In this document: positions 33,287 through 43,561 of the stretch, piece after piece
Layout: each line of letters opens with the position of its first letter
Position numbering within the stretch: the first letter of the stretch is position 1
From: Thiosocius teredinicola
Lineage (GTDB): Bacteria; Pseudomonadota; Gammaproteobacteria; Chromatiales; Chromatiaceae
Assembly (NCBI RefSeq): GCF_002009425.1
Contig: NZ_CP019936.1
Span: forward strand, 4,637,297 to 4,701,296
DNA length: 64,000 nucleotides
Direction: 5' to 3'
Notes under the pieces: model-generated
Database searches by the model: none
The model's input: the letters and a program-made list of their open reading frames with translations, nothing else
Told to the model about the DNA's origin: nothing
Position numbers and translations under genes: made by a program

Positions 33287-33655
33287 TCAGTCCTGCGCGC
33301 GGGCAAATGCCACGACTTCACCGCCCATCGGGCGTCGAGCCGAGGTATCGGGCACGTGTCCGTTAACCAGGCCCTGCAGCTCCGCGAAACGATCGTTCAG
33401 GCCGCCTTCGCCAAGCACCATGCGCCACATCATGCGCGAGATCCGCAGGCAGGCCGCCATCGGCGTGCGTGCCAGGCGACGTTCCTGGTCGATTCGCCAT
33501 TGCAGTCGGCGCAGGCGCTCGCGGTTGTCCTCGGGGGCTTTCTCGATGACGTCTTCAATCGCGGCGAGACGCATCTTCTCGAACGCCTCAGGATCGTTCT
33601 TGGCCATATCGGACCAGGCGTCAAAATCAAACTCGGCAGTATTTTTTTGTTCCAT
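33287..33655 (-). CDS. DUF3135 family protein
   Basis: A 122-residue cytosolic protein resembling the DUF3135 family: FDFDAWSDMAKNDPEAFEKMR near the start, then a basic helical region (RLRRLQWRIDQERRLARTPMAACLRISRMMW). No function is established for the family. The longer frame from 33697 is set aside because ATG 33655 begins the recognisable domain. The rpmE promoter starts just before its 3' end. Confidence 0.75.
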   Translation of the reverse strand: MEQKNTAEFDFDAWSDMAKNDPEAFEKMRLAAIEDVIEKAPEDNRERLRRLQWRIDQERRLARTPMAACLRISRMMWRMVLGEGGLNDRFAELQGLVNGHVPDTSARRPMGGEVVAFARAQD

Positions 33656-33822
33656 CACATTCGCCCTAAAGTTTCTTTCGGGTCGGCCGTAAACCATCAG
33701 TTTCGGCGCAATTCGAGATCAACCTACCACAGGGTTTTGCGCCTTGTCTTGCCGAATTAAAAGCCACCTAAGGGGATGTTGATTCCCTCATTTTCTTATT
33801 GTATTTCATATACTTAATGGCG

Positions 33823-34104
33823 CTACCGCGGTTCGTCGGCATTTTGACGCCACACGAGACTCCCATCGCGGGCGATGGCGGTTTCGATGCGATCCAGGCG
33901 CACGCTTTCTTCGCCGCCATCCAAGGTCTTTAGGACAAGGTATTCGGCGCGATCTCGCGTCTGGAGTGTCCACAAAGTGCCTTGCAGGCTGATCGAAAGC
34001 CCGAAGTCATCTCGTGCCAGCACCCTGGCGCGAACCCGACGCATAACCAACACCTCGAGTTCGGAATACAGACCGCAGGGGATCGGAGCATACTCAGTCG
34101 TCAT
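33823..34104 (-). CDS. rof: Rho-binding antiterminator (Rof/YaeO)
   Basis: Small inhibitor that binds the transcription terminator Rho and blocks its RNA binding. With start ATG 34104 the product has 93 residues: PIPCGLYSELEVLV at the N-terminus and EYLVLKTLDGGEESVRLDRIETA near the middle match the Sm-like Rof fold. Its start overlaps the stop of the CPXCG gene by 11 bases. The 18 extra upstream codons of the open frame lie inside that gene and are unlikely to be used. Confidence 0.82.
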   Translation of the reverse strand: MTTEYAPIPCGLYSELEVLVMRRVRARVLARDDFGLSISLQGTLWTLQTRDRAEYLVLKTLDGGEESVRLDRIETAIARDGSLVWRQNADEPR

Positions 34105-34282
34105 CGCGCGCCACCGTGATTCGCCAGTCGCCGCCATCGGCGAACAACAACACCTCAATCGGCTTGCAACACACGCTGCAGTCCTCGATGTAGCGTTGTT
34201 CGCCGGCTGAGGCGTCGACCGCCAGTTCGATCGTTTCGCCGCAGTAAGGGCATTGCACAGCTGCGAAATCCAGTGATTCCAT
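34094..34282 (-). CDS. CPXCG-motif cysteine-rich protein
   Basis: A 62-residue protein with two putative zinc-binding pairs, CPYCG (residues 11-15) and CSVCC (about 35-39) followed by KPIEV. This matches the small CPXCG-motif family, of unknown function, possibly a zinc ribbon. It lies 8 bases after hemW and overlaps rof by 11 bases, so hemW-CPXCG-rof is likely one operon. Confidence 0.85.
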   Translation of the reverse strand: MESLDFAAVQCPYCGETIELAVDASAGEQRYIEDCSVCCKPIEVLLFADGGDWRITVARDDD

Positions 34283-34290
34283 TAGTCCGC

Positions 34291-35472
34291 CTAGGCGTCC
34301 GGTTCGAAGATCGCCAGCAGGTCGTTGAGAAAATCCAGGCCCAGTCGGGTCGGCCTCAGCACCGCGGGATCAGGGTCCATCAGCCCGCAGCGTCGCGCCT
34401 CGCATAACGGTTCAGCAACATCATCGAGTGTTAGACCGGCACGGTCAGCGAGGAATCCCAGCGGTACGCCATCGACGAGTCGCAACGCATTGAGGAAGAA
34501 CTCGACCCCCAATGAATCTCTTGCGACAAGGCTTTCGCTGAGAACCGCACCGCGCGCGGCTTGCGCCAGGTAGGCGGCCGGCTGGCGCTGTTTGCTGCGG
34601 CGCCAAATGCGTCCCGCTCGCTCGGTGCGTTTGCCGTGCGCGCCGGCTCCAATGCCGATGTAGTCTCCGAACCGCCAATAGTTGAGATTGTGACGACACT
34701 GGCGATCAGAAGACGCATAGGCGGAGATTTCGTATCGCCGGAAACCGGTCTCGTCGAGGCGCTGCAAACCCGCGTCCATCATGTCGGCAACCTCATCGTC
34801 TCCGGGCAATGACGGCGGCTTGTGGTGGAACAGGGTGTTGGGTTCGAGCGTCAGCTGGTACCACGACAGATGCGTCGGCCCCAGATCGATGGCAGTGTTC
34901 AGGTCTGACAAGGCTTCATCGGACGTTTGAGCAGGCAGTGCATACATCAAGTCCAGGTTGAGATTGTCGAAACCTGCAGCCCTGGCCATGGCGATCGCCG
35001 ACCGGGCCTCAGCCGAATTGTGGATGCGGCCCAAGGCACTCAGCTTGGCATCGTCGAAGCTCTGCACGCCGATCGACAGGCGATTCACGCCGGCCGCCCG
35101 ATACCCGGCAAATCGTCTCGCTTCGGCGGTACCCGGGTTGGCCTCCAGCGTAATCTCGATGTCGGCGGACAGCGCAACCCGCCGGTTAACGCCCTCAAGC
35201 AGGCGCCCGATCTGCTGCTCATCAAACAAGCTCGGCGTACCGCCGCCGATGAAGATGCTGTGGATCTCGTTCAACGGCTGCCGCCCGCACTCGATCACGA
35301 AGTCGCTCAGCAAGGCGTCGATGTAGGCGGCCTGGTCTATCTCTGTGACGACCGCATGCGAGTTGAAATCACAGTACGGGCATTTGCGCACACACCAAGG
35401 GATATGCACATACAGGGATACGGGTATGTCGGCGACAATCAGAGTAGGTGATGCAACGCCGTCGCCGCTCAC
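34291..35472 (-). CDS. hemW: Radical SAM heme chaperone HemW
   Basis: Radical SAM protein of the HemN-like family that binds heme and is thought to insert it into target proteins. The CVRKCPYCDFNSH motif carries the [4Fe-4S]-SAM cysteines near residue 30; GGGTPSLF and NLNLDLMYALPAQT are family motifs. The frame is open to 35526, but that overlaps uvrD. GTG 35472, 11 bases after the uvrD stop, is the best start (393 residues), although its ribosome-binding site is weak. It lacks the extra N-terminal cysteine that would make it a true coproporphyrinogen dehydrogenase (HemN). Confidence 0.93.
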   Translation of the reverse strand: MSGDGVASPTLIVADIPVSLYVHIPWCVRKCPYCDFNSHAVVTEIDQAAYIDALLSDFVIECGRQPLNEIHSIFIGGGTPSLFDEQQIGRLLEGVNRRVALSADIEITLEANPGTAEARRFAGYRAAGVNRLSIGVQSFDDAKLSALGRIHNSAEARSAIAMARAAGFDNLNLDLMYALPAQTSDEALSDLNTAIDLGPTHLSWYQLTLEPNTLFHHKPPSLPGDDEVADMMDAGLQRLDETGFRRYEISAYASSDRQCRHNLNYWRFGDYIGIGAGAHGKRTERAGRIWRRSKQRQPAAYLAQAARGAVLSESLVARDSLGVEFFLNALRLVDGVPLGFLADRAGLTLDDVAEPLCEARRCGLMDPDPAVLRPTRLGLDFLNDLLAIFEPDA

Positions 35473-35483
35473 AGCGCCATTCT

Positions 35484-37652
35484 CTAAGCAATTGCCTGGA
35501 GGTTGGCATAGGCGACCACCAGCCATTTGGCACCGACCTCTTCAAAGACAACCTGCACCCGCGCACCATTACCCTGGCCTTCGGCATTCAGCACCACGCC
35601 TTCACCAAACTTGGGATGTTGCACGCGCTGGCCAAGCTGAAATCCGGTCTCTGCCTGGGCCGCCGCCAACGAGCCGGCTGCAGCACTGTAGGGTCGACTC
35701 ACATTTGGCCGCGCACGCACTTCCTCGATCAGGTCCGACGGAATCTCCCGCAGAAAGCGCGAGGGCAGCGGGTAGCTTTCAGAGCCATGCAGTCGCCGAG
35801 ACTCGGCATGTGTCAGGTACAGCTGCGACATTGCGCGCGTCATGCCGACGTAGCACAGGCGACGCTCTTCCTCGAGACGTTCCGGGTCTTCGGCCGACAT
35901 GCTATGCGGAAACAGCCCCTCCTCCATGCCGCCGATAAACACCAACGGAAACTCCAACCCCTTGGCCGAGTGCAGCGTCATCAACTGCACACAGTCCTCA
36001 TATTCTTCGGCCTGGGTATCGCCGGCCTCGAGCGCCGCGTGGGCCAGAAAGGCATCCATTTCACTGAGCCCCTCGTCTTCGACCTCGTCAACCTCGAACT
36101 GACGACAGGCGTTGACCAGTTCCTCAAGGTTCTCGATGCGGTCCTGACCCTTTCCGTCGCGACTTTTCTCGAAGTGCTCCTTAAGGTGCGACGCCTCGAT
36201 GACGAAAGCGGCGCGCTCGGGCAACGCCTCTTCCGCACTGTTGGCGTCGATCTCTTCGACCAGATCGAGAAAACCGCGCAGGGCGTTTGCCGCACGTGCC
36301 GCCATCGCGCCACCGCGCAGCAGGTCACCGGCCGCCTGCCACAGCGAACAACCGAAGTCGCGCGCATGCGCACGTACTGCGTCCAGCGTGCGCGGACCGA
36401 TGCCACGGGGTGGCTGATTTACCGCACGTTCAAATGACGGATCATCGTGCCGGTTGGAAAGCAGACGCAGATACGCCAAGGCATCTTTGATCTCGGCGCG
36501 CTCGAAGAAGCGCAAACCGCCGTAGACGCGATACGGAATCCCGGCCTGGATCAACGACTCTTCGAACAGACGCGATTGCGCGGTGGTGCGATACAGGATT
36601 GCCATCTCGGTGCGACGGCTGCCGTGTTCGATGGCGGTTCGAATCCGTTCGACAACGAACCTGGCCTCGTCGACTTCGTTGAACGCGCCGTAGACCCGAA
36701 TGGGCTCGCCGTCACCGTCTTCGGTCCACAACTGCTTGCCCAGGCGGGTCGGGTTATTGGCGATGACCGCATTGGCGCCGCGCAGGATGTTGCCGGTCGA
36801 GCGATAGTTCTGTTCGAGGCGCACCGCCAGCGCATCCGGGTATTGAGTCTGGAAATCCTGGATATTCTCGACGCGCGCACCGCGCCAGCCATAGATCGAT
36901 TGATCGTCGTCGCCGACCACGAACAGCTTATGTTGCTGGCCAGTCAGCAATCGCAGCCAGGCGTACTGGATGCTGTTGGTGTCCTGAAACTCGTCGACCA
37001 GGATCGCCCCGAACCGCTGTCGGTAGTGCTGCAATACGTCCGGCCGGTCGCGCCACAGCTCATGGGCGCGTAACAACAGTTCCGCAAAGTCGACCGTGCC
37101 GGCGCGTTGGCAAGCGGCTTCGTACTCGCGGTAGATCGCGATCATCTGCCGCTGGTAGGGATCGCCGCCATGATCGAGATGATCGGCGCGCAACCCTTCG
37201 TCCTTCTGCTTGTTGATGAACCACTGCGCCTGGCGCGGCGGCCACTGGCTGTCGTCGAGGTTCATCTCGCGGATGATGCGCTTGATCAATCGGTGTTGGT
37301 CATCCGAATCGAGAATCTGAAACCCCTGCGGCAGACCGGCCTCCTGCCAATGCGCGCGCAACAGGCGATGGGCGAGGCCGTGGAAGGTACCGACCCACAT
37401 GCCACCGACCGGCTGACCCAGCAAGGCCTCGATGCGATGGCGCATCTCACGCGCCGCCTTGTTGGTGAAGGTCACCGCCAGAATGCCCCACGGCGACAAC
37501 CCCTCGACCTGGATCAGCCAGGCAATGCGGTGAACCAGCACGCGGGTCTTGCCCGAGCCGGCGCCGGCCAGCACCAGTGCATTGCCCATCGGTGCCGTAA
37601 CGGCTTCGCGCTGGGCATCGTTCAACCCATCGATGATGTGAGATACGTCCAT
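35484..37652 (-). CDS. uvrD: DNA helicase II UvrD
   Basis: SF1A 3'-5' helicase of nucleotide-excision and mismatch repair. The 722-residue product has the Q-motif GLNDAQREAV, Walker A VLAGAGSGKTRVLV (about 28-41), Walker B VDEFQDTN near 220, GDDDQSIYGWRGA, QNYRST, LMTLHSAKGLEFPLVF and CYVGMTRA. The C-terminal PKFGEGVVLNAEG region is a Tudor-like RNA-polymerase-binding segment typical of UvrD. No LexA-type CTG-N10-CAG box was seen just upstream. Confidence 0.97.
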   Translation of the reverse strand: MDVSHIIDGLNDAQREAVTAPMGNALVLAGAGSGKTRVLVHRIAWLIQVEGLSPWGILAVTFTNKAAREMRHRIEALLGQPVGGMWVGTFHGLAHRLLRAHWQEAGLPQGFQILDSDDQHRLIKRIIREMNLDDSQWPPRQAQWFINKQKDEGLRADHLDHGGDPYQRQMIAIYREYEAACQRAGTVDFAELLLRAHELWRDRPDVLQHYRQRFGAILVDEFQDTNSIQYAWLRLLTGQQHKLFVVGDDDQSIYGWRGARVENIQDFQTQYPDALAVRLEQNYRSTGNILRGANAVIANNPTRLGKQLWTEDGDGEPIRVYGAFNEVDEARFVVERIRTAIEHGSRRTEMAILYRTTAQSRLFEESLIQAGIPYRVYGGLRFFERAEIKDALAYLRLLSNRHDDPSFERAVNQPPRGIGPRTLDAVRAHARDFGCSLWQAAGDLLRGGAMAARAANALRGFLDLVEEIDANSAEEALPERAAFVIEASHLKEHFEKSRDGKGQDRIENLEELVNACRQFEVDEVEDEGLSEMDAFLAHAALEAGDTQAEEYEDCVQLMTLHSAKGLEFPLVFIGGMEEGLFPHSMSAEDPERLEEERRLCYVGMTRAMSQLYLTHAESRRLHGSESYPLPSRFLREIPSDLIEEVRARPNVSRPYSAAAGSLAAAQAETGFQLGQRVQHPKFGEGVVLNAEGQGNGARVQVVFEEVGAKWLVVAYANLQAIA

Positions 37653-37869
37653 CGGGCGATTTTACCAGCTGGGCAGCGCCACGGTTCACGCTGACTCCGC
37701 AGAAAGCGGTCCGCAGCCGTCGCCGCCAGTAAGCGTAGCGTCTTGGCCAAAACGCCAATGGGCGCACAAAGCGCTCTGCATAGGCAGCTATTGCAGTGCC
37801 ATCGGATAAGGCTTACTTTGGATTCAGCGGAAAGTTGGACTAGGCATGGATACCAACCCGATACACAGC

Positions 37870-38394
37870 ATGAAGATTGTAGCGATCTCGTTAGCCTGCG
37901 CGCTTTCGTTTCTGACCGGATGTGACAATCCGGCGAACAACGCCACTCCGGCGAATGATCCTCGCATGCCCGCTTCCTCCGCTGCCATGCTGGATCCGTG
38001 CAGCATCATCAGCGGGACGGACGCCGAATCAATCCTTGGTGAACCGGTTCAGCCAGCTCAAACCAGTGAGAACCCCGCCGTCGGTGCGAAATTGTGTATG
38101 TACAATCCCGTCAGTGAGGGATCGACGCGATTCCTGCAGATTTCGTTGACACAAGATGCCGCAATGCGGTCCAGCAGTAGCACCGCGACCTCGATCTTCC
38201 GGAGCCTCAAGTCCGGTTTCGACGGTTCGAGAACCGACATCGACGGACTTGGCGATGAAGCGTTCATCGCGACCGGCGGACTTCATCTGTTGAAAGACGG
38301 TTACTACGTCAACATTGGCGCCGGCAATACGAACTCCGACGCGGTGCGCTCACAACTGCTCGCTGCGGGCGAGTTGGCTGCCCAGAGATTGTGA
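37870..38394 (+). CDS. Putative lipoprotein, unknown function
   Basis: From ATG 37870 the product is 174 residues with a signal peptide MKIVAISLACALSFLTGC, lipobox LTGC and lipidated Cys at 18, followed by a disordered Ala/Pro/Asn stretch. The mature part begins LDPCSIISGTDAESILGEPV and contains GAKLCMYNP and DIDGLGDEAFIATGG. This reminds me of DUF3558-like lipoproteins, in which two cysteines bracket a small alpha/beta domain; I cannot confirm that family. ATG 37846 would add eight residues and remains possible. Monocistronic in appearance. Confidence 0.7.
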   Translation: MKIVAISLACALSFLTGCDNPANNATPANDPRMPASSAAMLDPCSIISGTDAESILGEPVQPAQTSENPAVGAKLCMYNPVSEGSTRFLQISLTQDAAMRSSSSTATSIFRSLKSGFDGSRTDIDGLGDEAFIATGGLHLLKDGYYVNIGAGNTNSDAVRSQLLAAGELAAQRL

Positions 38395-38689
38395 AAGCCT
38401 GGACGATCCTCGGATGTCGAGAAATGTTGAGCGCGCGGCGCCCCCCTTCCTGAAAGCGCACACGAGCACGGTCGCTGTTCGCACTTGTTAGGATCGCCAA
38501 TCTCGAAGTGTGGTCGAAACATCGACCCCGCCGCTCCGCTTCATTAAGCTTCGCGTGGTTCGCGCATCAGGACGACCGGCTACCGACCAATCCATTCGGA
38601 TATGGCACTTGCCCTCGTTCTGCGCCCGTGTCGTAACACGACCCATCCATCCCCCATGGAATGAACTGACAACTTTGAAAGGAAACACG

Positions 38690-39268
38690 ATGAACATTCG
38701 CTCGATTTTCAAACTCTTCGCGCTTGCCCTCCTGGTCGGTGCATTGGCCGGCTGCTCCAGCGGCGTCAAACGATCAGCCGGGGCCGAGAATGCAGGCGAG
38801 ACTGCCGGACCCACGGTCGACGCCAGCCAGCAAACGCGAATGAGCGTCTCCGAAATTCAGATTGGCTTTACGGACGAAGCCAAGGAGCAATACAAGGACA
38901 ACATCAAGTTTGATCCCGACGCTTTGGCGTCGACGATGCGTCGCGCCCTGGCCGCCAACGACTTGATGGAGCCCGAGGCCGGCAACCATTTGCGGGTGAC
39001 CATATCCGATGTGCGCGTACGCTCCAATTTCTCTGCCGTCATGTTCGGCTTCATGGCAGGCAGCGACCACATTACGGGCAATGTCGAAGTTGTCGAACCG
39101 AACGGAACGGCACTCGATCAATTCGAGATCAGCGCTTCCTATGCACTCGGTGGTTTCGCCGGCGGGCAAGACGGCGCTCGGATGAACTGGCTTTACGAAA
39201 AGTTTGCCGAGCTTGCGGCGAAAGAATTGCTCGGCGACCCCGAGAAAACAACCACCGCAGGTAACTGA
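38690..39268 (+). CDS. DUF4410-like lipoprotein
   Basis: From ATG 38690, with AAAGGA seven bases upstream, the product is 192 residues. It has a signal peptide with lipobox LAGC (Cys about 22), a short linker, and a domain with SVSEIQIGF, MRRALAANDLM, HLRVTISDVRVRSNFSAVMFGFMAGSDHITGNVEV and an amphipathic C-terminal helix (MNWLYEKFAELAAKEL). The layout matches DUF4410-type outer-membrane lipoproteins of unknown role. A longer frame from 38510 would hide the signal peptide and is rejected. Followed by a clear terminator. Confidence 0.78.
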   Translation: MNIRSIFKLFALALLVGALAGCSSGVKRSAGAENAGETAGPTVDASQQTRMSVSEIQIGFTDEAKEQYKDNIKFDPDALASTMRRALAANDLMEPEAGNHLRVTISDVRVRSNFSAVMFGFMAGSDHITGNVEVVEPNGTALDQFEISASYALGGFAGGQDGARMNWLYEKFAELAAKELLGDPEKTTTAGN

Positions 39269-39328
39269 CGAGGTACGGGGCTTTCTTCCCCATAGAAGCC
39301 AAAGCCTCGACCGCGTGTCGGAATGAGA

Positions 39329-39353
39329 GCCGCCGTTAATCGGCGGCTTTTTT
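39329..39353 (+). terminator. Rho-independent terminator
   Basis: GCCGCCG, loop TTAAT, CGGCGGC and six T residues. The plus-strand T-run shows it ends the lipoprotein transcript; it also lies just past the convergent ureG stop. Confidence 0.9.
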
Positions 39354-39355
39354 CA

Positions 39356-39976
39356 TCAGGCAGCACGCAACATCCCTTCGCGCTCGATGAAGGCAATGAT
39401 TTGCTCCAGCCCCTGCTGGGTCTTCATGTTGGCGAACACCCAGGGCCGGTCGCCGCGCATGCGGTTGGTGTCTGCCTCCATCACCTCCAACGACGCGCCG
39501 ACATGCGGTGCCAAGTCGATCTTGTTGATCACCAAGAGGTCGGATCGCGTGATACCGGGGCCGCCCTTGCGCGGGATCTTCTCCCCCTCGGCGACGTCGA
39601 TCACGTAGATGGTCAGATCGGCGAGTTCCGGGCTGAACGTGGCCGACAGATTGTCGCCGCCGCTCTCGATGAACACGACATCCAGGTTCGGAAACTTGTG
39701 CTGCAGATCCTCGACGGCGGCGAGGTTCATCGATGCGTCTTCGCGAATCGCTGTGTGCGGGCAGCCGCCCGTCTCGACCCCGACGATGCGCTCGAAAGGA
39801 AGAGCCTCGGCACGCATCAGGATCTTGGCGTCTTCCTGGGTGTAGATGTCGTTGGTCACCACGGCGATGTCGTAGCGATCGCGCAGCGCTTTGCACAGCA
39901 CTTCCAACAATGCCGTCTTGCCGGAGCCGACCGGGCCGCCGACGCCGACACGCAGTGCCGCCTTGCTTGTCGTCAT
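39356..39976 (-). CDS. ureG: Urease accessory GTPase UreG
   Basis: SIMIBI-class GTPase that delivers nickel to urease. The 206-residue product has a P-loop [15 protein letters not shown], nickel-binding CPH in [16 protein letters not shown], and a guanine-specificity motif [13 protein letters not shown]. Last gene of the urea block, 30 bases after ureF. Confidence 0.97.
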   Translation of the reverse strand: MTTSKAALRVGVGGPVGSGKTALLEVLCKALRDRYDIAVVTNDIYTQEDAKILMRAEALPFERIVGVETGGCPHTAIREDASMNLAAVEDLQHKFPNLDVVFIESGGDNLSATFSPELADLTIYVIDVAEGEKIPRKGGPGITRSDLLVINKIDLAPHVGASLEVMEADTNRMRGDRPWVFANMKTQQGLEQIIAFIEREGMLRAA

Positions 39977-40006
39977 GTCGATACCTCGCTCATCCGGTCG
40001 CCGCCG

Positions 40007-40693
40007 TCAGGAGCGGAACAACCGTGTGTATTGTGTTTCGTGTCGTGCGCTGGCGATTGCCAATGCGGGCGCGGCGCTGCCGATATCGTTATCGTCGAGC
40101 TGCATGGCCTTGTCGACTGCCGCGGGAATGTCCGCCGCCAACGCGAGCTGCAGGCGCTGACCCTCGGTCTGGCCCAGCGGCACCAGCTTGATCGCCGCCG
40201 CCACTTGGTTCTCCAGCCAACCCCAGGTGTAACCCAGCAGGCAATCCTGCAGTCCGATACCCCAATGCACCGCTGCCACGGCAAACGGTGCCGCCTGACA
40301 ATGCGCCAACGTTTCGCGCCACCGGGCGACCCGCTCGATACCCAGATCGTTGAGCAGCGTGATCAACGCCCTCGCCCGTTGCTTTTCTTCCATCCGCAGC
40401 TCGCGTGACTCGCGGCTGGCGAACAGAAAACGCCCCCACCTTTCGATCTCCGGCAGGTCGTCGGTCTCGACAGCCCGATAAAGACGAATCAGCACCGGCA
40501 GTTCACATCCGGCCAATCCGTCGCCGAGCAATCCCGCCAGCCAGTCCGCCGTGGAATCTGCATCGCGTACCCATCCGGCCTCGATCGCCCACTCCAGACC
40601 CTGCGAATAGGTGAACGCCCCGATCGGCAGCGTCGGGCTGACCAACTGCATCAGCCTCAGGCGTGCGAGTGGGTCAGTGGGCGTGTCCGTCAT
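40007..40693 (-). CDS. ureF: Urease accessory protein UreF
   Basis: All-helical protein that joins UreD to UreG in the activation complex. With start ATG 40693 the product is 228 residues, with [27 protein letters not shown] near its N-terminus, the hallmark of UreF. The start lies inside the 3' end of ureE (20-base overlap), so translation is probably coupled. The longer frame to 40918 covers ureE sequence and is not used. Confidence 0.95.
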   Translation of the reverse strand: MTDTPTDPLARLRLMQLVSPTLPIGAFTYSQGLEWAIEAGWVRDADSTADWLAGLLGDGLAGCELPVLIRLYRAVETDDLPEIERWGRFLFASRESRELRMEEKQRARALITLLNDLGIERVARWRETLAHCQAAPFAVAAVHWGIGLQDCLLGYTWGWLENQVAAAIKLVPLGQTEGQRLQLALAADIPAAVDKAMQLDDNDIGSAAPALAIASARHETQYTRLFRS

Positions 40694-41147
40694 GGCCGTG
40701 GTCGTGGTGTGCATGTGAGTGGGCATGACCGCCGCCGTATGCCCCGGGTTCGGGTTCGAACGGCGCTTCGACACAGCGCGGCGCCAACCCGAGGCCACGC
40801 ACCATGTTGTCGAGCACATGATCGTGCAGATAACGCAGCACGCCATCGTCGATCTGCAGCGCGACGTGTCGGTTGCCCAGGTGATAGCAGGCGCGCGCCA
40901 AAAGCAGTGAGTCGTCACAGCGAACCTCGGAAACAGGCTCTGCCGCTGCGGCGATGCGCACGATCATGCCGTCGGTGTCGCTGAGCAGGTCGCCGTTGCG
41001 CAAGGTCGTGCCACGTTCGAGAAAGATGCCCACGTCTCGCCCGTCATCGAGCATGGCGCGCATGCGGCTGCGCTGCCGCTTGTCGTAGGGCAGGGTCAAC
41101 GTCGCTGTCGGTTCGCCTTGGGCGATGCGGCAGTTGAGCTCGATCAT
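40674..41147 (-). CDS. ureE: Urease nickel metallochaperone UreE
   Basis: Dimeric nickel donor. The 157-residue product has the UreE N-terminal beta domain ([25 protein letters not shown]), the metal-binding central part ([13 protein letters not shown]) and a histidine-rich tail alternating H with A, D, G and S over the last 20 residues. That tail gives it high nickel capacity. It is 9 bases after ureC and overlaps ureF. Confidence 0.96.
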   Translation of the reverse strand: MIELNCRIAQGEPTATLTLPYDKRQRSRMRAMLDDGRDVGIFLERGTTLRNGDLLSDTDGMIVRIAAAAEPVSEVRCDDSLLLARACYHLGNRHVALQIDDGVLRYLHDHVLDNMVRGLGLAPRCVEAPFEPEPGAYGGGHAHSHAHHDHGHDGHAH

Positions 41148-41156
41148 CGGACGGGT

Positions 41157-42860
41157 TCAGAACAGAAAATAGCGCTGCGCCATCGGCAACACATCGGCCG
41201 GCTCGCAGGTCAACAGCTCACCATCGGCGCGCACCTCGTAGGTCTGTGGATCGACCTCGATCGTTGGCTGCCAATCGTTCAGCAGCATGTCGCTCTTCTG
41301 CACGCCACGGCAGTTGCGCACCGTGCCGACCAACGACTCCAGGCCGAGATGACGGTGCACATCGGCTTCGTAGGCCGCCTTCGACAGGAACGTCATCCGC
41401 GTGGCATGGCGTGCCCCGCCCAAGGCGCCGAACATCGGCCGATAGTGCACCGGCTGGGGTGTCGGGATCGACGCATTCGGGTCGCCCATCGGCGCCGCGG
41501 CGATCATGCCGGCCTTGATGATCAGGCTCGGCTTGGTGCCGAAGAAGGCGGGCTTCCACAACACCAGGTCGGCCAGCTTGCCGAGCTCGACCGAACCGAC
41601 CTCGTGCGCGATGCCATGCGTGATCGCCGGGTTGATCGTGTACTTGGCGACATAGCGGCGGGCCCGCAGGTTGTCGTGCTTCGCGGTGTCACCGGGCAGG
41701 CTGCCGCGCTGCACCTTCATCTTATGCGCGGTCTGCCAGGTGCGAATAACCACCTCGCCGACACGCCCCATGGCCTGCGAATCCGAGGCGATCATCGAGA
41801 AGGCGCCCAGATCGTGCAGGATGTCTTCGGCCGCGATCGTTTCGCGGCGGATACGCGACTCGGCGAAGGCAACATCTTCGGCAATCGAGGGAGACAGGTG
41901 ATGGCAGACCATCAACATGTCGAGGTGTTCGTCGACCGTGTTGACGGTATAGGGCCGCGTGGGATTGGTCGACGACGGCAACACGTTGCTGTAGCCCGCC
42001 GCCTTGATGATGTCCGGCGCATGGCCGCCACCCGCACCTTCGGTGTGATAGGTATGGATCGTGCGCCCGGCCATCGCGGCCAGGGTGTCTTCGACAAAGC
42101 CCGATTCGTTGAGCGTGTCGGTATGGATCGCGACCTGCACATCGAAGTTCTCGGCAACGGTCAGGCAATTATCGATGGCGGCCGGCGTCGTGCCCCAGTC
42201 TTCATGTAGCTTCAGACCAATCGCACCGGCAACGATCTGCTCGGACAACGGGCCAGGACGCGAGGCATTGCCCTTGCCGAGAAAGCCGAGGTTGACCGGA
42301 ATCGCGTCGGCGGCCTGCAGCATGCGCTGAATGTTCCACGGCCCGGGCGTACAGGTGGTCGCGTTGGTGCCGGTGGCAGGACCGGTGCCGCCACCCAGCA
42401 TGGTCGTCACGCCCGACATCAGCGCCTCTTCGGCCTGCTGCGGACAGATGAAGTGAATATGTGAATCGATCCCGCCGGCGGTCAGTATTTGACCTTCACC
42501 GGCGATCGCCTCGGTGCCCGGCCCGATCACGATATCCACGCCGGGTTGCACGTCCGGATTACCGGCCTTGCCGATGCCGACGATGCGACCGTTCTTGATG
42601 CCGACATCCGCCTTCACGATACCCCAGTGGTCGAGAATCAGCGCATTGGTAATCACGACATCGACGGTCTGCGAGGATGGCTGCTGGCTCTGACCCATAC
42701 CGTCGCGGATAACCTTGCCGCCGCCGAACTTGACCTCGTCGCCGTAGATGGTGCGGTCTTCTTCGACTTCGATGAACAATTCAGTATCGGCAAGACGCAC
42801 CCGGTCACCGACGGTCGGGCCGTACATCTCTGCATAGGCCTGCCGGCTGATGCTGGCCAT
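41157..42860 (-). CDS. ureC: Urease alpha subunit
   Basis: Catalytic subunit of nickel urease (urea to ammonia and carbamate). The 567-residue product keeps all active-site elements: HIHFICPQQ (Ni histidines), carbamylated Lys in GLKLHEDWG, His ligands in HTDTLNESG and [15 protein letters not shown], flap Cys-His in MVCHHLSPS, and the aspartate ligand in ASDSQAMGR. Its ATG overlaps the ureB stop by one base (TAATG). Confidence 0.98.
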   Translation of the reverse strand: MASISRQAYAEMYGPTVGDRVRLADTELFIEVEEDRTIYGDEVKFGGGKVIRDGMGQSQQPSSQTVDVVITNALILDHWGIVKADVGIKNGRIVGIGKAGNPDVQPGVDIVIGPGTEAIAGEGQILTAGGIDSHIHFICPQQAEEALMSGVTTMLGGGTGPATGTNATTCTPGPWNIQRMLQAADAIPVNLGFLGKGNASRPGPLSEQIVAGAIGLKLHEDWGTTPAAIDNCLTVAENFDVQVAIHTDTLNESGFVEDTLAAMAGRTIHTYHTEGAGGGHAPDIIKAAGYSNVLPSSTNPTRPYTVNTVDEHLDMLMVCHHLSPSIAEDVAFAESRIRRETIAAEDILHDLGAFSMIASDSQAMGRVGEVVIRTWQTAHKMKVQRGSLPGDTAKHDNLRARRYVAKYTINPAITHGIAHEVGSVELGKLADLVLWKPAFFGTKPSLIIKAGMIAAAPMGDPNASIPTPQPVHYRPMFGALGGARHATRMTFLSKAAYEADVHRHLGLESLVGTVRNCRGVQKSDMLLNDWQPTIEVDPQTYEVRADGELLTCEPADVLPMAQRYFLF

Positions 42861-43180
42861 TAGCTGTCACCTCGCTCGAGCGGGCCCATCACGTGCCCGC
42901 GAAATCCGTACACATGACGATCACCGGCATACTCGACCAGTTCGACTTCGCGGGTCTGTCCCGGCTCGAACCGCACGGCAGTGCCGGCCGGGATATTCAA
43001 GCGATAACCACGCGCCTTCTCGCGCTTGAAGTCCAGCGCCTGGTTGGTCTCGAAAAAATGGTAATGCGATCCGACCTGGATCGGCCGGTCACCCGTATTG
43101 GCCACCGACACAGTCACGGTCTTGCGGCCGGCATTCAATTCGATCTCGCCATCTGCAGCGATCACTTCACCGGGGATCAT
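42860..43180 (-). CDS. ureB: Urease beta subunit
   Basis: Structural subunit of the (alpha beta gamma)3 enzyme. The 106-residue protein starts [19 protein letters not shown] and contains [12 protein letters not shown] and [14 protein letters not shown]-like sequence (here [15 protein letters not shown]). Separate ureA and ureB genes are usual in Gram-negative ureases. Confidence 0.97.
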   Translation of the reverse strand: MIPGEVIAADGEIELNAGRKTVTVSVANTGDRPIQVGSHYHFFETNQALDFKREKARGYRLNIPAGTAVRFEPGQTREVELVEYAGDRHVYGFRGHVMGPLERGDS

Positions 43181-43232
43181 TTGCGGCTCTCCTCGTCGGC
43201 GTGCACCGACCTCGAACAGGCAATGCGTGAGT

Positions 43233-43535
43233 TCACACGATCGGATCGTGCACGGTCACCAGCTTGGTACCGTCGGGAAATGTCGCCTCGACCTGCACCT
43301 CGGTGACCATTTCGGCGACACCGTCCATCACGTCTTCACGCTTGAGCAGGGTGCGCCCGTGATCCATCAGCTCGGCCACGCTGCGACCGTCGCGCGCACC
43401 CTCCATGATGGCTGCGCTGATGTAGGCGACCGCTTCCGGGTAGTTGAGTTTCAGCCCGCGGCCCATGCGCCGTTCGGCCAACAGCGCTGCCGTGAACAAC
43501 AACAGCTTGTCTTTCTCTCGAGGCGTCAGCTCCAT
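43233..43535 (-). CDS. ureA: Urease gamma subunit
   Basis: Smallest structural subunit, 100 residues, the usual length. It begins [23 protein letters not shown] and carries [22 protein letters not shown] and [18 protein letters not shown]. It follows ureD by 26 bases. Confidence 0.97.
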   Translation of the reverse strand: MELTPREKDKLLLFTAALLAERRMGRGLKLNYPEAVAYISAAIMEGARDGRSVAELMDHGRTLLKREDVMDGVAEMVTEVQVEATFPDGTKLVTVHDPIV

Positions 43536-43561
43536 AGCGTCTTAATTCTCGATCTCGTTGT

